Assembly: GCA_020025235.1 (NCBI GenBank)
Contig: JAHHSL010000022.1
Coordinates: forward strand, 1-33,151
Length of the DNA stretch: 33,151 bases
Source of the DNA: Ruthenibacterium sp.
GTDB lineage: Bacteria; Bacillota; Clostridia; Oscillospirales; Ruminococcaceae
Direction: 5' to 3'
In this document: positions 1-7,790 of the stretch, piece after piece
How positions within the stretch are numbered: the stretch's first letter is position 1
How the letters are laid out: each line of letters opens with the position of its first letter
The notes under the pieces: model-generated
Databases searched by the model: none
Seen by the model: only the letters and a program-made list of their open reading frames with translations
Told to the model about the DNA's origin: nothing
Position numbers and translations under genes: made by a program

Positions 1-616
1 CCGCCGCAGGCAGTTTTTCTGCCGCTTCTTTCGGTGCATCCGGTTCCTGCTGCGGCGCATCATCCGGCGAAAGCACCGGCTCCTGCCCCTTTTCTGCCGG
101 CGATGATTCGGCATTTGCGTCCGGTTTTGCACTTTCCGCTGAGTGCGATTCCGTATCCGCGTCAGGCTTTGCACTTTCCGACGGGCGCGATTCCGCTTGT
201 GTTGTTCCGCTTTGCGCTGTGTTTTCGCCGGGTTTTTCACACTCTGCCGGGTTTGATGCACTGTCTGCTTCTGCGGGCGGTGCACCGGAACCGTCCGGCG
301 TTTTGCCTTCCGTTTTTTCCGGCGTTCCACCGCTTTCCGAATGATTCTGCTGTGCAGGATCATCCGGCGTTTGTGCTTCTTCCCTCGGCGGCTCATCTGC
401 CGTGCCGCACTGCTCTGCGCTGTTCGTTTCAGCCTGTACTGCGGTGAACCGGCATTCTTCCGGCAGCCGGTTCACCGCACAGGCGCCTGCACTATTCATC
501 AGAATTACCGGAATATATGCGGCAGCAAGCAGAATGCAGCAGAATTTCCGTCCTGCTTTTCTGCCCGGATTCCATCCTGCTTTTTTCTTTTGTTCCTGTG
601 TCTTTTTTTCATTCAT
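1..616 (-). CDS. Partial membrane-anchored protein with Pro/Glu/Ser/Ala-rich region (C-terminus off the left edge)
   Basis: The reading frame is open from ATG at 616 to the window edge (205 codons, no stop), so the protein is cut off. AGGAGGG lies 7 bases upstream of the ATG, a strong ribosome binding site. The N-terminus is basic and rich in K/R/Q (residues 1-24), followed by one hydrophobic helix at about 25-40 (FCCILLAAAYIPVILM). The remainder, from about residue 60, is a low-complexity stretch of A, E, P, S, D, T and Q, including a 14-residue repeat built on ESAKPDA. This fits a signal anchor followed by an extended spacer outside the cell, with a folded domain presumably further left. 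No family is recognised and the function is unknown. The opposite strand also has open frames here, but none has a comparable start site. Confidence 0.75.
   Translation of the reverse strand, partial: MNEKKTQEQKKKAGWNPGRKAGRKFCCILLAAAYIPVILMNSAGACAVNRLPEECRFTAVQAETNSAEQCGTADEPPREEAQTPDDPAQQNHSESGGTPEKTEGKTPDGSGAPPAEADSASNPAECEKPGENTAQSGTTQAESRPSESAKPDADTESHSAESAKPDANAESSPAEKGQEPVLSPDDAPQQEPDAPKEAAEKLPAA
129..212 (-). repeat. Two imperfect 42-bp tandem units in the low-complexity coding region
   Basis: The plus-strand word GCACTTTCCG recurs at 129-138 and 171-180, a 42-bp period. It encodes two 14-residue units built around ESAKPDA in the left-edge protein. The units differ at several bases, so this is an old or diverged duplication. 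Confidence 0.55.
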
Positions 617-750
617 AAACGCTCCCTCCTTTTCCGGTCTGCTTTCCGAGTACCGTTTTCCATGCTCTAACTATACTCTATGCATCTGTCGAATCCGGTG
701 TGAAACGCATCTTTAGTCCTTTTTCCGCTTCATTCGTCAAAATCTTTTCC

Positions 751-771
751 GATGCGCCGCTTTGGCGCATC
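751..771. other. Perfect 8-bp hairpin upstream of the MATE promoter
   Basis: GATGCGCC and GGCGCATC are separated by 5 bases (gcttt). No T-run follows on either strand, so it is not a convincing terminator. It lies between the divergent left-edge gene and the MATE gene and could be a protein binding site. Its role is unknown. Confidence 0.4.
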
Positions 772-778
772 CCGCCTT

Positions 779-808
779 ATTTGACTTTTTTGTCAAATCC
801 TGTATAAT
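779..808 (+). promoter_or_regulatory. Sigma-A promoter of the MATE gene with an inverted repeat over the -35 box
   Basis: TTGACT (781-786) and TATAAT (803-808) are 16 bases apart, close to the sigma-A consensus. The -35 box sits inside a perfect 7-bp inverted repeat, ATTTGAC (779-785) and GTCAAAT (792-798), separated by six T. A repressor could bind here. The 912 start codon lies about 100 bases downstream. Confidence 0.75.
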
Positions 809-911
809 TATATTTTTGTTGAACACGTTCTAAAATCCGGTGTTACGGATTCTGCTTCCCTGCCGTATTCCTGCGGCAGGGATTTCATTTGTTCTATTCG
901 GAGGCGATATG

Positions 912-2276
912 ATGAACAATAAAAAAACGCTGATGACAGAAGGCACCATTTGGAAAACGCTGATCCGCTTTGCGTTCCCCCTTCTTCTGGGCGGGCTTTT
1001 CCAGCAGCTGTACAACACGGTGGACTCCTGGGTCGTCGGCCATTACTGCGGGGACAACGCACTTGCCGCTGTCAGCTCTTCCGGCAGCCTGTGCTTCCTG
1101 CTGGTCGGTTTCTTTCAGGGTGTTTTTATGGGCGGCAGCGTGATCATTTCCAACCGCTACGGCGCCGGTGACCGCGAAGGCGTAGAAAAAGCCGTTCACA
1201 CGTTGGTGACGTTTTCCCTCGTGCTGGGCACGCTGCTTTCGGTTTTTGGCGTCGTGTTCACTCCGACGATCCTGCGCTGGATGGGCACCCCGGAAAACGT
1301 CATGCCCAATTCCGTTGTCTATTTCCGCATCTACTGTGCCGGTCTGCTGGCGCTTGTTCTTTACAATACGGCAACCGGTATCTTTCAGGCGCTCGGTGAC
1401 AGCCGGCATCCTCTTTACTATCTGATCATTTCCTCCCTTGCCAACGTCGTATTGGACTTTCTGTTCGTCGCGGGCATGGACATGGGCGTTGCGGGCGCGG
1501 CCCTTGCAACGGTGCTCGGCCAGCTGCTCAGCGCCGTGCTTGCCTTTGCACACCTGATGAGCGGCCACTTCGTTGTGCGGATCTCGCCTTCAAAGCTCAG
1601 CCCCGACCGAAGCATTCTCGGACAGATCCTGAAGCTGGGTCTGCCCAGCGGTGTGCAGAACAGCGTGATCGCCCTTGCAAACGTTGTGGTGCAGAGCAAC
1701 ATCAATGCGTTCGGTCACAATGCCATGGCCGGGTGCGGCAGCTATTCCAAGGTGGAAGGCTTCGTATTCCTTCCGATCACCGCGCTGACCATGGCGCTGA
1801 CGACCTTCATCGGGCAGAATCTCGGCGCAAAACAGCCGGAACGCGCCCGCCGCGGCGCACGCGTCGGCATCCTGATGACCATCGGCTTTGCCGAACTGAT
1901 CGGTGTGGTCGTATTTCTGTTTGCCTCCCCGCTCATCGGTCTGTTCAGCGATACGCCGGAGGTGCTTGAATTCGGCATCCGTCAGGCCCATGTGCAGACG
2001 CTTTTCTTCTGTCTGCTGGGCTTTTCCCACGGCGCCGCAGCTGTTCTGCGCGGGGCGGGACGCGCCATGACGCCCATGGTCATCATGCTTTCCGTATGGT
2101 GCATCTTCCGCATTTTTTACATCAGCATCATGGTACGGCTGATTCCGGATATCACCGTCCTGTTCACCGCCTATCCGGTAACATGGTGCATCAGCTCGAT
2201 TTTGTTCTTCTATTTTCTCAAGCATAAGGACTGGACAAAACCCACAATGGATCTTGAGGCAAAATCCAAAATCTGA
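912..2276 (+). CDS. MATE family multidrug/cation efflux protein
   Basis: This 454-residue integral membrane protein belongs to the multidrug and toxic compound extrusion family (NorM/DinF type), which exports drugs or toxic metabolites using a sodium or proton gradient. The length and the two homologous MatE halves (roughly residues 15-175 and 235-400, about 12 helices in total) fit the family. Typical features are PLLLGGLFQQLYNTVDSWVVG near the N-terminus and IGQNLGAKQPERARRG in the second half. GGAGG at 900-904 gives 7 bases of spacing to ATG 912; the ATG at 909 is also in frame but only 4 bases away. An open frame extends up to 840 but lacks a ribosome binding site there. The gene has its own promoter and terminator, so it is monocistronic. 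The MarR gene directly downstream might also control it, but the operator spacing differs. Substrate unknown. Confidence 0.93.
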   Translation: MNNKKTLMTEGTIWKTLIRFAFPLLLGGLFQQLYNTVDSWVVGHYCGDNALAAVSSSGSLCFLLVGFFQGVFMGGSVIISNRYGAGDREGVEKAVHTLVTFSLVLGTLLSVFGVVFTPTILRWMGTPENVMPNSVVYFRIYCAGLLALVLYNTATGIFQALGDSRHPLYYLIISSLANVVLDFLFVAGMDMGVAGAALATVLGQLLSAVLAFAHLMSGHFVVRISPSKLSPDRSILGQILKLGLPSGVQNSVIALANVVVQSNINAFGHNAMAGCGSYSKVEGFVFLPITALTMALTTFIGQNLGAKQPERARRGARVGILMTIGFAELIGVVVFLFASPLIGLFSDTPEVLEFGIRQAHVQTLFFCLLGFSHGAAAVLRGAGRAMTPMVIMLSVWCIFRIFYISIMVRLIPDITVLFTAYPVTWCISSILFFYFLKHKDWTKPTMDLEAKSKI

Positions 2277-2290
2277 TTTAAAACAGGCAG

Positions 2291-2328
2291 GAGCCGCGAT
2301 GAATTTACGTCATCGCGGCTCTTTTTCT
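2291..2328 (+). terminator. Rho-independent terminator after the MATE gene
   Basis: Arms GAGCCGCGATGA (2291-2302) and TCATCGCGGCTC (2310-2321) form a perfect 12-bp stem with a 7-base loop, followed by a T-rich tail. It starts 14 bases after the MATE stop codon. Confidence 0.95.
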
Positions 2329-2353
2329 ATGCTTCGGGATTTCTATTCGGCGA

Positions 2354-2387
2354 AGATGTTGACAAATCAACATCTTTAGACTATACT
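2354..2387 (+). promoter_or_regulatory. Promoter and probable MarR operator of the MarR-ADH-ALDH operon
   Basis: TTGACA (2359-2364) and TATACT (2382-2387) are separated by 17 bases. A perfect 9-bp inverted repeat, AGATGTTGA (2354-2362) and TCAACATCT (2367-2375) with a 4-base centre, covers the -35 box. MarR proteins commonly bind such palindromes at their own promoters, so autorepression by the next gene is likely. That link is an inference. Confidence 0.85.
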
Positions 2388-2424
2388 GGGAACATTCTTT
2401 TTGACAGACAAAGGAGGGCTTTCC

Positions 2425-2889
2425 TTGATCCGGCGTTTTGAAACCTTTGTTACGGCAATAGCCCAGATCAGCCGCTGCATCCAAAAGCTGAAAAGCCAGG
2501 AAATGGCGCATTTCGATTTAAAAGGCACCCATGTGATGTGTCTTTTCCACCTGAGCCAGCATCCCGAAGGGCTGACCGTCTCGCAGCTTGCACAGCTCTG
2601 TGATGAAGATAAAGCCGCCGTTTCCCGTGCAATCGGCGAGCTTCGCGTGCGGGCGCTTGTCTCGGCGCCCGATGCCGATGCATCCGGCAGACGCTACCGC
2701 GCCGCTATCACCCTGACCGACGAAGGGCGTGCCGTCGCACAGCAAATGGATCGGAAAATCATCCGTGCCGTCGATGCTGCCGCGCACGGCTATTCCGAAC
2801 AGGAACGTGCCGTCTTTTACCGCGTTCTTTTGCAGATCGCAGAAAATCTTCAGCACGAATGTGCACAGAAAGAGGATGCCGATTCATGA
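2425..2889 (+). CDS. MarR family winged-helix transcriptional regulator
   Basis: This is a 154-residue dimeric DNA-binding repressor of the MarR type, which usually releases DNA when it binds a small phenolic, aldehyde or oxidant ligand. The winged helix-turn-helix is at about residues 40-100, with VSQLAQLCDEDKAAVSRAI as the recognition region and a wing around SGRRYRAAITLTDEG. The start is a TTG at 2425: AGGAGGG at 2412-2418 stands 6 bases upstream, whereas the in-frame TTG at 2401 lies upstream of that site and has none of its own. The gene leads an operon with alcohol and aldehyde dehydrogenases, and its stop overlaps the next start as ATGA. The effector is therefore probably an aldehyde or alcohol (inference). 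It may also control the MATE pump upstream. Confidence 0.9.
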   Translation: MIRRFETFVTAIAQISRCIQKLKSQEMAHFDLKGTHVMCLFHLSQHPEGLTVSQLAQLCDEDKAAVSRAIGELRVRALVSAPDADASGRRYRAAITLTDEGRAVAQQMDRKIIRAVDAAAHGYSEQERAVFYRVLLQIAENLQHECAQKEDADS

Positions 2890-4196
2890 ATTTACTAAAA
2901 AAGCTTTACTGCCGCACCTTTCAGACAGTCCTGCGCGCCGCACTTCCGGTTCTGCCGTACCGTGACCCGCAGATCCTTTCCGATTGTTCCGCACTTGCCG
3001 ATGTTCTGCGCGAACACGATGTACATTCCGTTCTGCTTGTGACTGACGCAGGGGTGCGCGGCTGCGGGCTTACACATCCGCTGGAACGCCTGCTGCGCGA
3101 AAGCGGGATCCGCTGTGCCGTATATGACCGCACGGTTGCCAACCCCACAGATGAAAACGTGGAACAGGCGCGTGCGCTTTATCTTGCCGAACACTGCAGC
3201 GCGCTGATCGGCTTCGGCGGCGGCTCGTCGATCGACTGTGCCAAGGCCGTGGGCGCGCGCATTGCAAAGCCCAAGCAGCCGCTTTGCCGCATGGCGGGCA
3301 TCCTGCGCGTGCATCACCGTCTGCCGCTTCTGATCGCTGTTCCCACAACTGCGGGCACCGGAAGCGAAGCAACGCTTGCCGCCGTCATCACCGACAGCAA
3401 AACGCATCACAAATATCCGATCAGCGATTTTTCCCTGATCCCGCACTATGCGGTGCTGGACCCCGAAATCACCATTTCGCTGCCGCCGCATCTGACGGCC
3501 TGCACCGCCATGGACGCCCTGACGCACGCAGTGGAAGCGTATATCGGGCGTTCCACCACGCGGGAAACCCGCGCGGACGCGGTGGAAGCTGTTCGTCTTA
3601 TTTTCGCAAACCTTGACCGCGCGTACCAAAACGGATACGATAAAGATGCAAGGGCTGCGCTTCTGCGTGCGGCCTATCTTGCCGGAAGGGCGTTTTCCCG
3701 TTCCTATGTCGGTTACGTCCACGCGGCGGCACACAGCCTGAGCGGGAAGTACGATCTTCCGCACGGATATACCAACGCCGTTCTCCTGCCCAAAGTACTG
3801 GATGCATACGGGGCATGCATTCACAAAAAGCTTGCCCTGCTTGCCGAAAAAGCCGGCATTGCCGAACGCACCGAAGCACCCTCTGCGGCAGCGCGCGCGT
3901 TTATCGACGCCGTTTGTGCCATGAACCGCCGTTTCGGGCTGCCGGAAACCTTAAAAGAACTGCAGCGCGGGGATATTCCCGAACTTGCCCGCACCGCAGA
4001 CCGCGAGGGAAATCCCCTGTACCCGGTTCCGGTTTTAATGGACGACCGGCAGCTGAGGACCCTTTTTGAATCTGTATTGGAGGAACCGCATGAAAGCCGA
4101 AGAAATCAAGAAAATGATCGCAGCACAGAAAGCGTATTTTGCTGCGGGCAGAACGCTTCCGGTGAACAGCCGGATCGAATCCCTCAGGCGTCTTGA
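2886..4196 (+). CDS. Iron-containing (group III) alcohol dehydrogenase
   Basis: The protein is a 436-residue NAD(P)-dependent alcohol dehydrogenase of the Fe-ADH superfamily. It interconverts an alcohol and an aldehyde in the cytoplasm. The nucleotide-binding GGGSSID motif is at about 111-117, and PTTAGTGSEAT at 153-163. The predicted metal ligands are Asp210 and His214 (MDALTHAVEAY), His279 and His293 (VHAAAHSLSG and DLPHG, with the 14-residue spacing seen in FucO). The start at 2886 overlaps the MarR stop (ATGA), which suggests translational coupling. Family members usually have about 380-400 residues. Here a tail of about 35 residues after the helix ending VLEE runs 107 bases into the aldehyde dehydrogenase gene in another frame. 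It may be a real overlap or the result of a lost stop. Substrate unknown. Confidence 0.92.
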   Translation: MNLLKKLYCRTFQTVLRAALPVLPYRDPQILSDCSALADVLREHDVHSVLLVTDAGVRGCGLTHPLERLLRESGIRCAVYDRTVANPTDENVEQARALYLAEHCSALIGFGGGSSIDCAKAVGARIAKPKQPLCRMAGILRVHHRLPLLIAVPTTAGTGSEATLAAVITDSKTHHKYPISDFSLIPHYAVLDPEITISLPPHLTACTAMDALTHAVEAYIGRSTTRETRADAVEAVRLIFANLDRAYQNGYDKDARAALLRAAYLAGRAFSRSYVGYVHAAAHSLSGKYDLPHGYTNAVLLPKVLDAYGACIHKKLALLAEKAGIAERTEAPSAAARAFIDAVCAMNRRFGLPETLKELQRGDIPELARTADREGNPLYPVPVLMDDRQLRTLFESVLEEPHESRRNQENDRSTESVFCCGQNASGEQPDRIPQAS

Positions 4197-5469
4197 GCTT
4201 GTACTGCACCGCCACGAGCAGGATCTGTGCCGTGCACTGCAGCAGGATCTTGGCAAAAGCCGGGGCGAAAGCTATATGTGCGAAATCGGCCTTGTATACA
4301 GCGAGCTGCGCTTTATGCTGCGCAGCATAAAGCGCTTCAGCCGGGAAAAGCGTGTTGCAACGCCGCTTTCGCAGGCGGTGTCCCGCAGCTATACCAAGCC
4401 TTCCCCGCGCGGGGTCGTGCTGATTATGAGCCCGTGGAATTATCCGGTGATGCTGACGCTCGACCCGCTGATCGACGCGCTGGCCGCAGGAAACACTGCC
4501 GTGCTCAAGCCGAGCGCCTATGCCCCCGCGTGCACGCGCGTGATCGAAACCGTGATACGCGAAGCCTTCCCGCCGGAGCTTGTCTGCGTTGTAACGGGCG
4601 GGCGCGAGGAAAATAAATTTTTACTGGACGCGGAATTTGACTATATCTTTTTCACCGGCAGTCAGGCCGTGGGCAAAGAGGTGCTGCGCCATGCGGCAGA
4701 GCATCTTACCCCGGTGACACTGGAGCTGGGCGGCAAAAGCCCGTGCATTGTGGACCGCACCGCCGATATCGACCTTGCCGCGCGCCGCATCGTGTTCGGA
4801 AAATATCTCAACTGCGGGCAGACCTGCGTTGCGCCCGATTACATCTGCTGTGATGCATCAGTTGCCGAACCGCTGAAAAAAGCGCTGCAGCGCGAGATCG
4901 TGCGCCAGTACGGACGCGAACCGCTGAAAAACGAAGCATACGGGCGCATTATCAGCGAAAAGCACTTTGCACGTCTCACCGCTCTGCTTGAAGAAAGCAG
5001 CGTCGGGTACGGCGGGAAAACGGACGCTGCCGCGCTGAAAATCGAACCGACACTGATCACGCCCTGTTCGTGGGACAGCGCCGTCATGCAGGAAGAAATC
5101 TTTGGGCCGCTTCTGCCGATCCTGCCCTATCATTCACTGGAGGATACGCTGCAGCGCATCAATGCGCGGGAACATCCGCTTGCGTTTTACATCTTTTCCA
5201 AAGACCGCGCTGTCATCCGCTCTGTTACCGAGCGCTGCGCGTTCGGCGGCGGATGCGTCAATGATACGATCATCCACCTTGCCACGCCGCACATGGGCTT
5301 CGGCGGCGTCGGGGCAAGCGGCATGGGGGCTTATCACGGCAAAACCGGCTTTGACGCCTTTTCCCACACGAAAAGCATCGTCGATAAAAAGACATGGCTC
5401 GACCTGCCGATGCGCTATCAGCCCTATACCCCGCTTTCAGAAAAGCTGGTCCGCATGTTTTTACGCTGA
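4090..5469 (+). CDS. Class 3-like aldehyde dehydrogenase (NAD(P)-dependent)
   Basis: This 459-residue enzyme oxidises aldehydes to carboxylic acids with NAD(P). It is shorter than the usual 480-500 residues, which matches the class 3 group (YwdH, fatty aldehyde and coniferyl aldehyde dehydrogenases). The signature MSPWNYPVMLTLDPL is at about 113-127, the cofactor-loop FFTGSQAVGK at 187-196, the catalytic base Glu212 in LELGGKSP and the nucleophile Cys246 in NCGQTC. GGAGG at 4079-4083 gives 6 bases to ATG 4090. The C-terminal RYQPYTPLSEKLVRMFLR resembles the tail of class 3 enzymes. It is the last gene of the MarR-ADH-ALDH operon, so the two dehydrogenases may together take an alcohol to an acid or detoxify an aldehyde (inference). 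Confidence 0.93.
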   Translation: MKAEEIKKMIAAQKAYFAAGRTLPVNSRIESLRRLELVLHRHEQDLCRALQQDLGKSRGESYMCEIGLVYSELRFMLRSIKRFSREKRVATPLSQAVSRSYTKPSPRGVVLIMSPWNYPVMLTLDPLIDALAAGNTAVLKPSAYAPACTRVIETVIREAFPPELVCVVTGGREENKFLLDAEFDYIFFTGSQAVGKEVLRHAAEHLTPVTLELGGKSPCIVDRTADIDLAARRIVFGKYLNCGQTCVAPDYICCDASVAEPLKKALQREIVRQYGREPLKNEAYGRIISEKHFARLTALLEESSVGYGGKTDAAALKIEPTLITPCSWDSAVMQEEIFGPLLPILPYHSLEDTLQRINAREHPLAFYIFSKDRAVIRSVTERCAFGGGCVNDTIIHLATPHMGFGGVGASGMGAYHGKTGFDAFSHTKSIVDKKTWLDLPMRYQPYTPLSEKLVRMFLR

Positions 5470-5550
5470 TTTTCGTTATAAAACTCTTTCCCGGACGGCA
5501 CATCTGTGTTATTCTAAAGAAAAGAAATTCTTTTACAGGAGGTTTTTACT

Positions 5551-6006
5551 ATGCTTCTTACCGTTGGTTCCAAGGCACCGGATTTCACGCTGCCCGATCA
5601 GAACGGAACACTTCACAGTTTATCGGAATATCAGGGTCAGCGTGTGATCCTGTATTTTTACCCGCGTGACAACACACCCGGCTGTACCAAGCAGGCCTGC
5701 GGCTTTGCCGAGCTGAATCCGCAGATCCAGGAAAAGGGTGCCGTGGTTCTGGGCGTCAGCAAGGACAGTGTTGCATCCCACAAAAAGTTTGAGGAAAAAT
5801 TCGGCCTGCCGTTCACCCTGCTTTCCGACCCCGAGCTTTCCGCCATTCAGGCATACGGCGTATGGCAGGAAAAGAAAATGTGCGGCAAGGTGGGCATGGG
5901 CGTTGTGCGCACCACCTATCTGATCGGCGCAGACGGCACGATCGAAGCCGTGTGCGGCAATGTAAAGGCCGCCCAGAACCCGCAGCAGATGCTGGACATG
6001 CTGTAA
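5551..6006 (+). CDS. bcp: Thiol peroxidase of the Bcp/PrxQ type
   Basis: This 151-residue peroxiredoxin reduces hydrogen peroxide and organic hydroperoxides using thioredoxin. The fold is complete: APDFTLPDQNG at 9-19, then FYPRDNTPGCTKQAC with peroxidatic Cys45 and resolving Cys50, the PrxQ arrangement. The length is normal for Bcp. AGGAGG lies 9 bases before the ATG. The gene is followed after 14 bases by a TIGR04076-like gene, so the two form an operon. It is separated from the upstream aldehyde dehydrogenase by 81 bases with no clear terminator, so read-through from that operon is possible. A weak -10 (TATTCT, 5510-5515) precedes it, but I see no good -35. Confidence 0.96.
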   Translation: MLLTVGSKAPDFTLPDQNGTLHSLSEYQGQRVILYFYPRDNTPGCTKQACGFAELNPQIQEKGAVVLGVSKDSVASHKKFEEKFGLPFTLLSDPELSAIQAYGVWQEKKMCGKVGMGVVRTTYLIGADGTIEAVCGNVKAAQNPQQMLDML

Positions 6007-6020
6007 TTCCGGGTGATTCC

Positions 6021-6338
6021 ATGAAAAAGGTACGCATCACCGTCATGCGCCGCGTTGTTCACGATGATCTGATCGCACTTTATGAAAACCCGATCGAAAA
6101 CGCCTGCGACATGCGGGAGGGCGACTGCTTTATTGCCGACGGCTGGACGAAGCCCGCGGGACTTTGCCAAAGCGCGTGGGACAGCATGTCCCCGTTTGTT
6201 CTGACGCTTTGCTGCGGCGGCGAAGGCATCTACAACGGCTGGATGAAAAACACCCGTTCCGCGATGATTTCCTGCAACGACGGCTTTCGTCCGGTGAGCT
6301 TTCTTCTGGAAGCGCTGGACGAAGAAGCCGAAAGCTGA
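6021..6338 (+). CDS. TIGR04076-like small protein
   Basis: This 105-residue soluble protein resembles the TIGR04076 family of uncharacterised proteins, which share a short N-terminal strand (KKVRITVMRRVV), a CDMREGDCF segment and a cysteine-containing hydrophobic region followed by GGEG. Cysteines include those at about 28, 34, 51 and 66-67; redox activity or metal binding is possible but not shown. ATG 6021 is the first start after the bcp stop and has only a weak GGGTGA site upstream, so translation may depend on coupling to bcp. The pairing with a peroxiredoxin hints at a stress role (inference). Confidence 0.75.
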   Translation: MKKVRITVMRRVVHDDLIALYENPIENACDMREGDCFIADGWTKPAGLCQSAWDSMSPFVLTLCCGGEGIYNGWMKNTRSAMISCNDGFRPVSFLLEALDEEAES

Positions 6339-6343
6339 AAAAG

Positions 6344-6396
6344 AAAAGGAACTGCACCGAAGAGCATTTGCTCTGATATGCAGTTCCTTTTTTATT
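6344..6396. terminator. Bidirectional terminator between convergent genes
   Basis: AAAAGGAACTGCA (6344-6356) pairs with TGCAGTTCCTTTT (6379-6391), and an inner stem AGAGC/GCTCT sits in the loop. A T-run follows on the plus strand (TTTTTTATTTT) and TTTTCTTTTT on the minus strand. It serves the bcp operon and the convergent fucosidase gene. Confidence 0.9.
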
Positions 6397-6440
6397 TTCA
6401 TTCTGCCGTCCGTCATGTTACTGCCGGACAAGCCTTCGGC

Positions 6441-7745
6441 TTATTTTTTCAGCCGGATCGCAAGCACGGTGTCATCCGGATCCGGCAGCGCCGCATGCGG
6501 GGAAACCTCCACAAATGCCATATCGGGATAATTGTTCACGATCCAGTTATCCTGCACGAATCGTTCGCTTTTATCTGCCAGAAGCCGCACGCTTCGGATC
6601 TTGTCTTTCGGCACGCCGTAAAGCGGCACCGCCCCGATCGCAGGCTCCATGATGTGATAGTAAAGCGTATCGCCGCAGCGCGTGATGCGTCCGTTTTCCG
6701 GCTTCGGCAGGCCGCTTTTTCCGCAGCCGTACACCGAATCCGAATTTCTGCGCATCCATTCACCGATCTGCGAAAGGATCGCCAGCGATTCCTGCGGAAT
6801 ATTCCCGCGCGCATCCGGGCCGACATTCAGCAGCATATTGCCGCCCTTGCTCACACATTCCACCAGCTTTTTGATCAGCAGGGAAACGGGCTTGAAGTTT
6901 TTATCGCCCGAATGATAGCCCCAGTTGCCGTTCATCGTGATGCACGCTTCCCAGCACAGATCGTTTCCGTCCGCATCCAGCAGGCCGTCCGGCGGGATGA
7001 TCTGTTCCGGGCTGACAAAATCACCGCTGTATTCACTGGGATTTCCCGTTGCAAGCGAACCGAAGCCCTCACCGCTTGCCTCCAGCCGGTTATCCATGAT
7101 CACGTCCGGCTGCAGTGAACGGATCATGCGCACAAGTTCGGTCGCGCGCCACGTTTCGCCCCGCATGTCGTCATAGGAAAAATCGAACCAGAGCAGGTCG
7201 AGCTTACCGTAATTTCCGCACAGCTCGCGCACCTGATGATGCATATAGTCAAGATACCGGTCAAAGTCCCGTCCGGCCTCCTGTGCGGGATCGGCCTTGC
7301 GGCGCATCGGATGATTCCGGTCACCGAAGTGCGGATAATCGGGATGGTGCCAATCCAAAAGAGAATAATAAAGGCCGACCTTTAAGCCTTCGGCGCGGAA
7401 CGCATCCAGAAATTCCCGCACGATATCCCGCCCGAACGGCGTATTGGTGGATTTGAAATCGGTATACTGCGAATCGAACAGACAGAAGCCGTCATGATGC
7501 TTTGCTGTTAAAACCGCGTATTTCATGCCGGCCTGCTTTGCCGCAGCCGCCCATTTTTTCGGGTCGAAATCCACCGGATCAAATTCATCGAAAAACGGAA
7601 GATATTCTTCCTCCGGCATTTCTTCCACCGAGCGCACCCATTCGCCCCGCGCGGGGATCGCATAAAGCCCCCAGTGGATAAACATCCCGAAGCGGTCGTG
7701 CTGAAACCACCGGATTCTCTTTTCATATTCCTTTCGATCAAACAT
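6441..7745 (-). CDS. Alpha-L-fucosidase, glycoside hydrolase family 29
   Basis: The 434-residue enzyme removes alpha-linked L-fucose from glycans, a retaining hydrolase of family GH29. The N-terminal (beta/alpha)8 barrel shows FGMFIHWGLYAIPARGEW at about 19-36, AVLTAKHHDGFCLFDS, and LLWFDFSYDD, where the Asp of WFD is the expected nucleophile. A small beta-sandwich follows at the C-terminus. No signal peptide is seen, so it probably acts in the cytoplasm on imported oligosaccharides. ATG 7745 has AAAGGA 8 bases upstream; longer in-frame ATG codons lie upstream but lack a spaced site. The gene is single, with its own promoter, and ends just before a bidirectional terminator. The exact linkage it cleaves cannot be told from sequence. 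Confidence 0.93.
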   Translation of the reverse strand: MFDRKEYEKRIRWFQHDRFGMFIHWGLYAIPARGEWVRSVEEMPEEEYLPFFDEFDPVDFDPKKWAAAAKQAGMKYAVLTAKHHDGFCLFDSQYTDFKSTNTPFGRDIVREFLDAFRAEGLKVGLYYSLLDWHHPDYPHFGDRNHPMRRKADPAQEAGRDFDRYLDYMHHQVRELCGNYGKLDLLWFDFSYDDMRGETWRATELVRMIRSLQPDVIMDNRLEASGEGFGSLATGNPSEYSGDFVSPEQIIPPDGLLDADGNDLCWEACITMNGNWGYHSGDKNFKPVSLLIKKLVECVSKGGNMLLNVGPDARGNIPQESLAILSQIGEWMRRNSDSVYGCGKSGLPKPENGRITRCGDTLYYHIMEPAIGAVPLYGVPKDKIRSVRLLADKSERFVQDNWIVNNYPDMAFVEVSPHAALPDPDDTVLAIRLKK

Positions 7746-7790
7746 ATCCCTCATCCTTTCCGCATTGCAGCCGGAATCAAAATCACCTTT

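Noticed and set aside
751..771. The 8-bp hairpin as a terminator or riboswitch
   Set aside because: There is no T-run on either strand and it lies upstream of the MATE promoter, outside its transcript.
840..911. MATE start at 840
   Set aside because: The extra residues are not like the family and there is no ribosome binding site; GGAGG stands just before 912.
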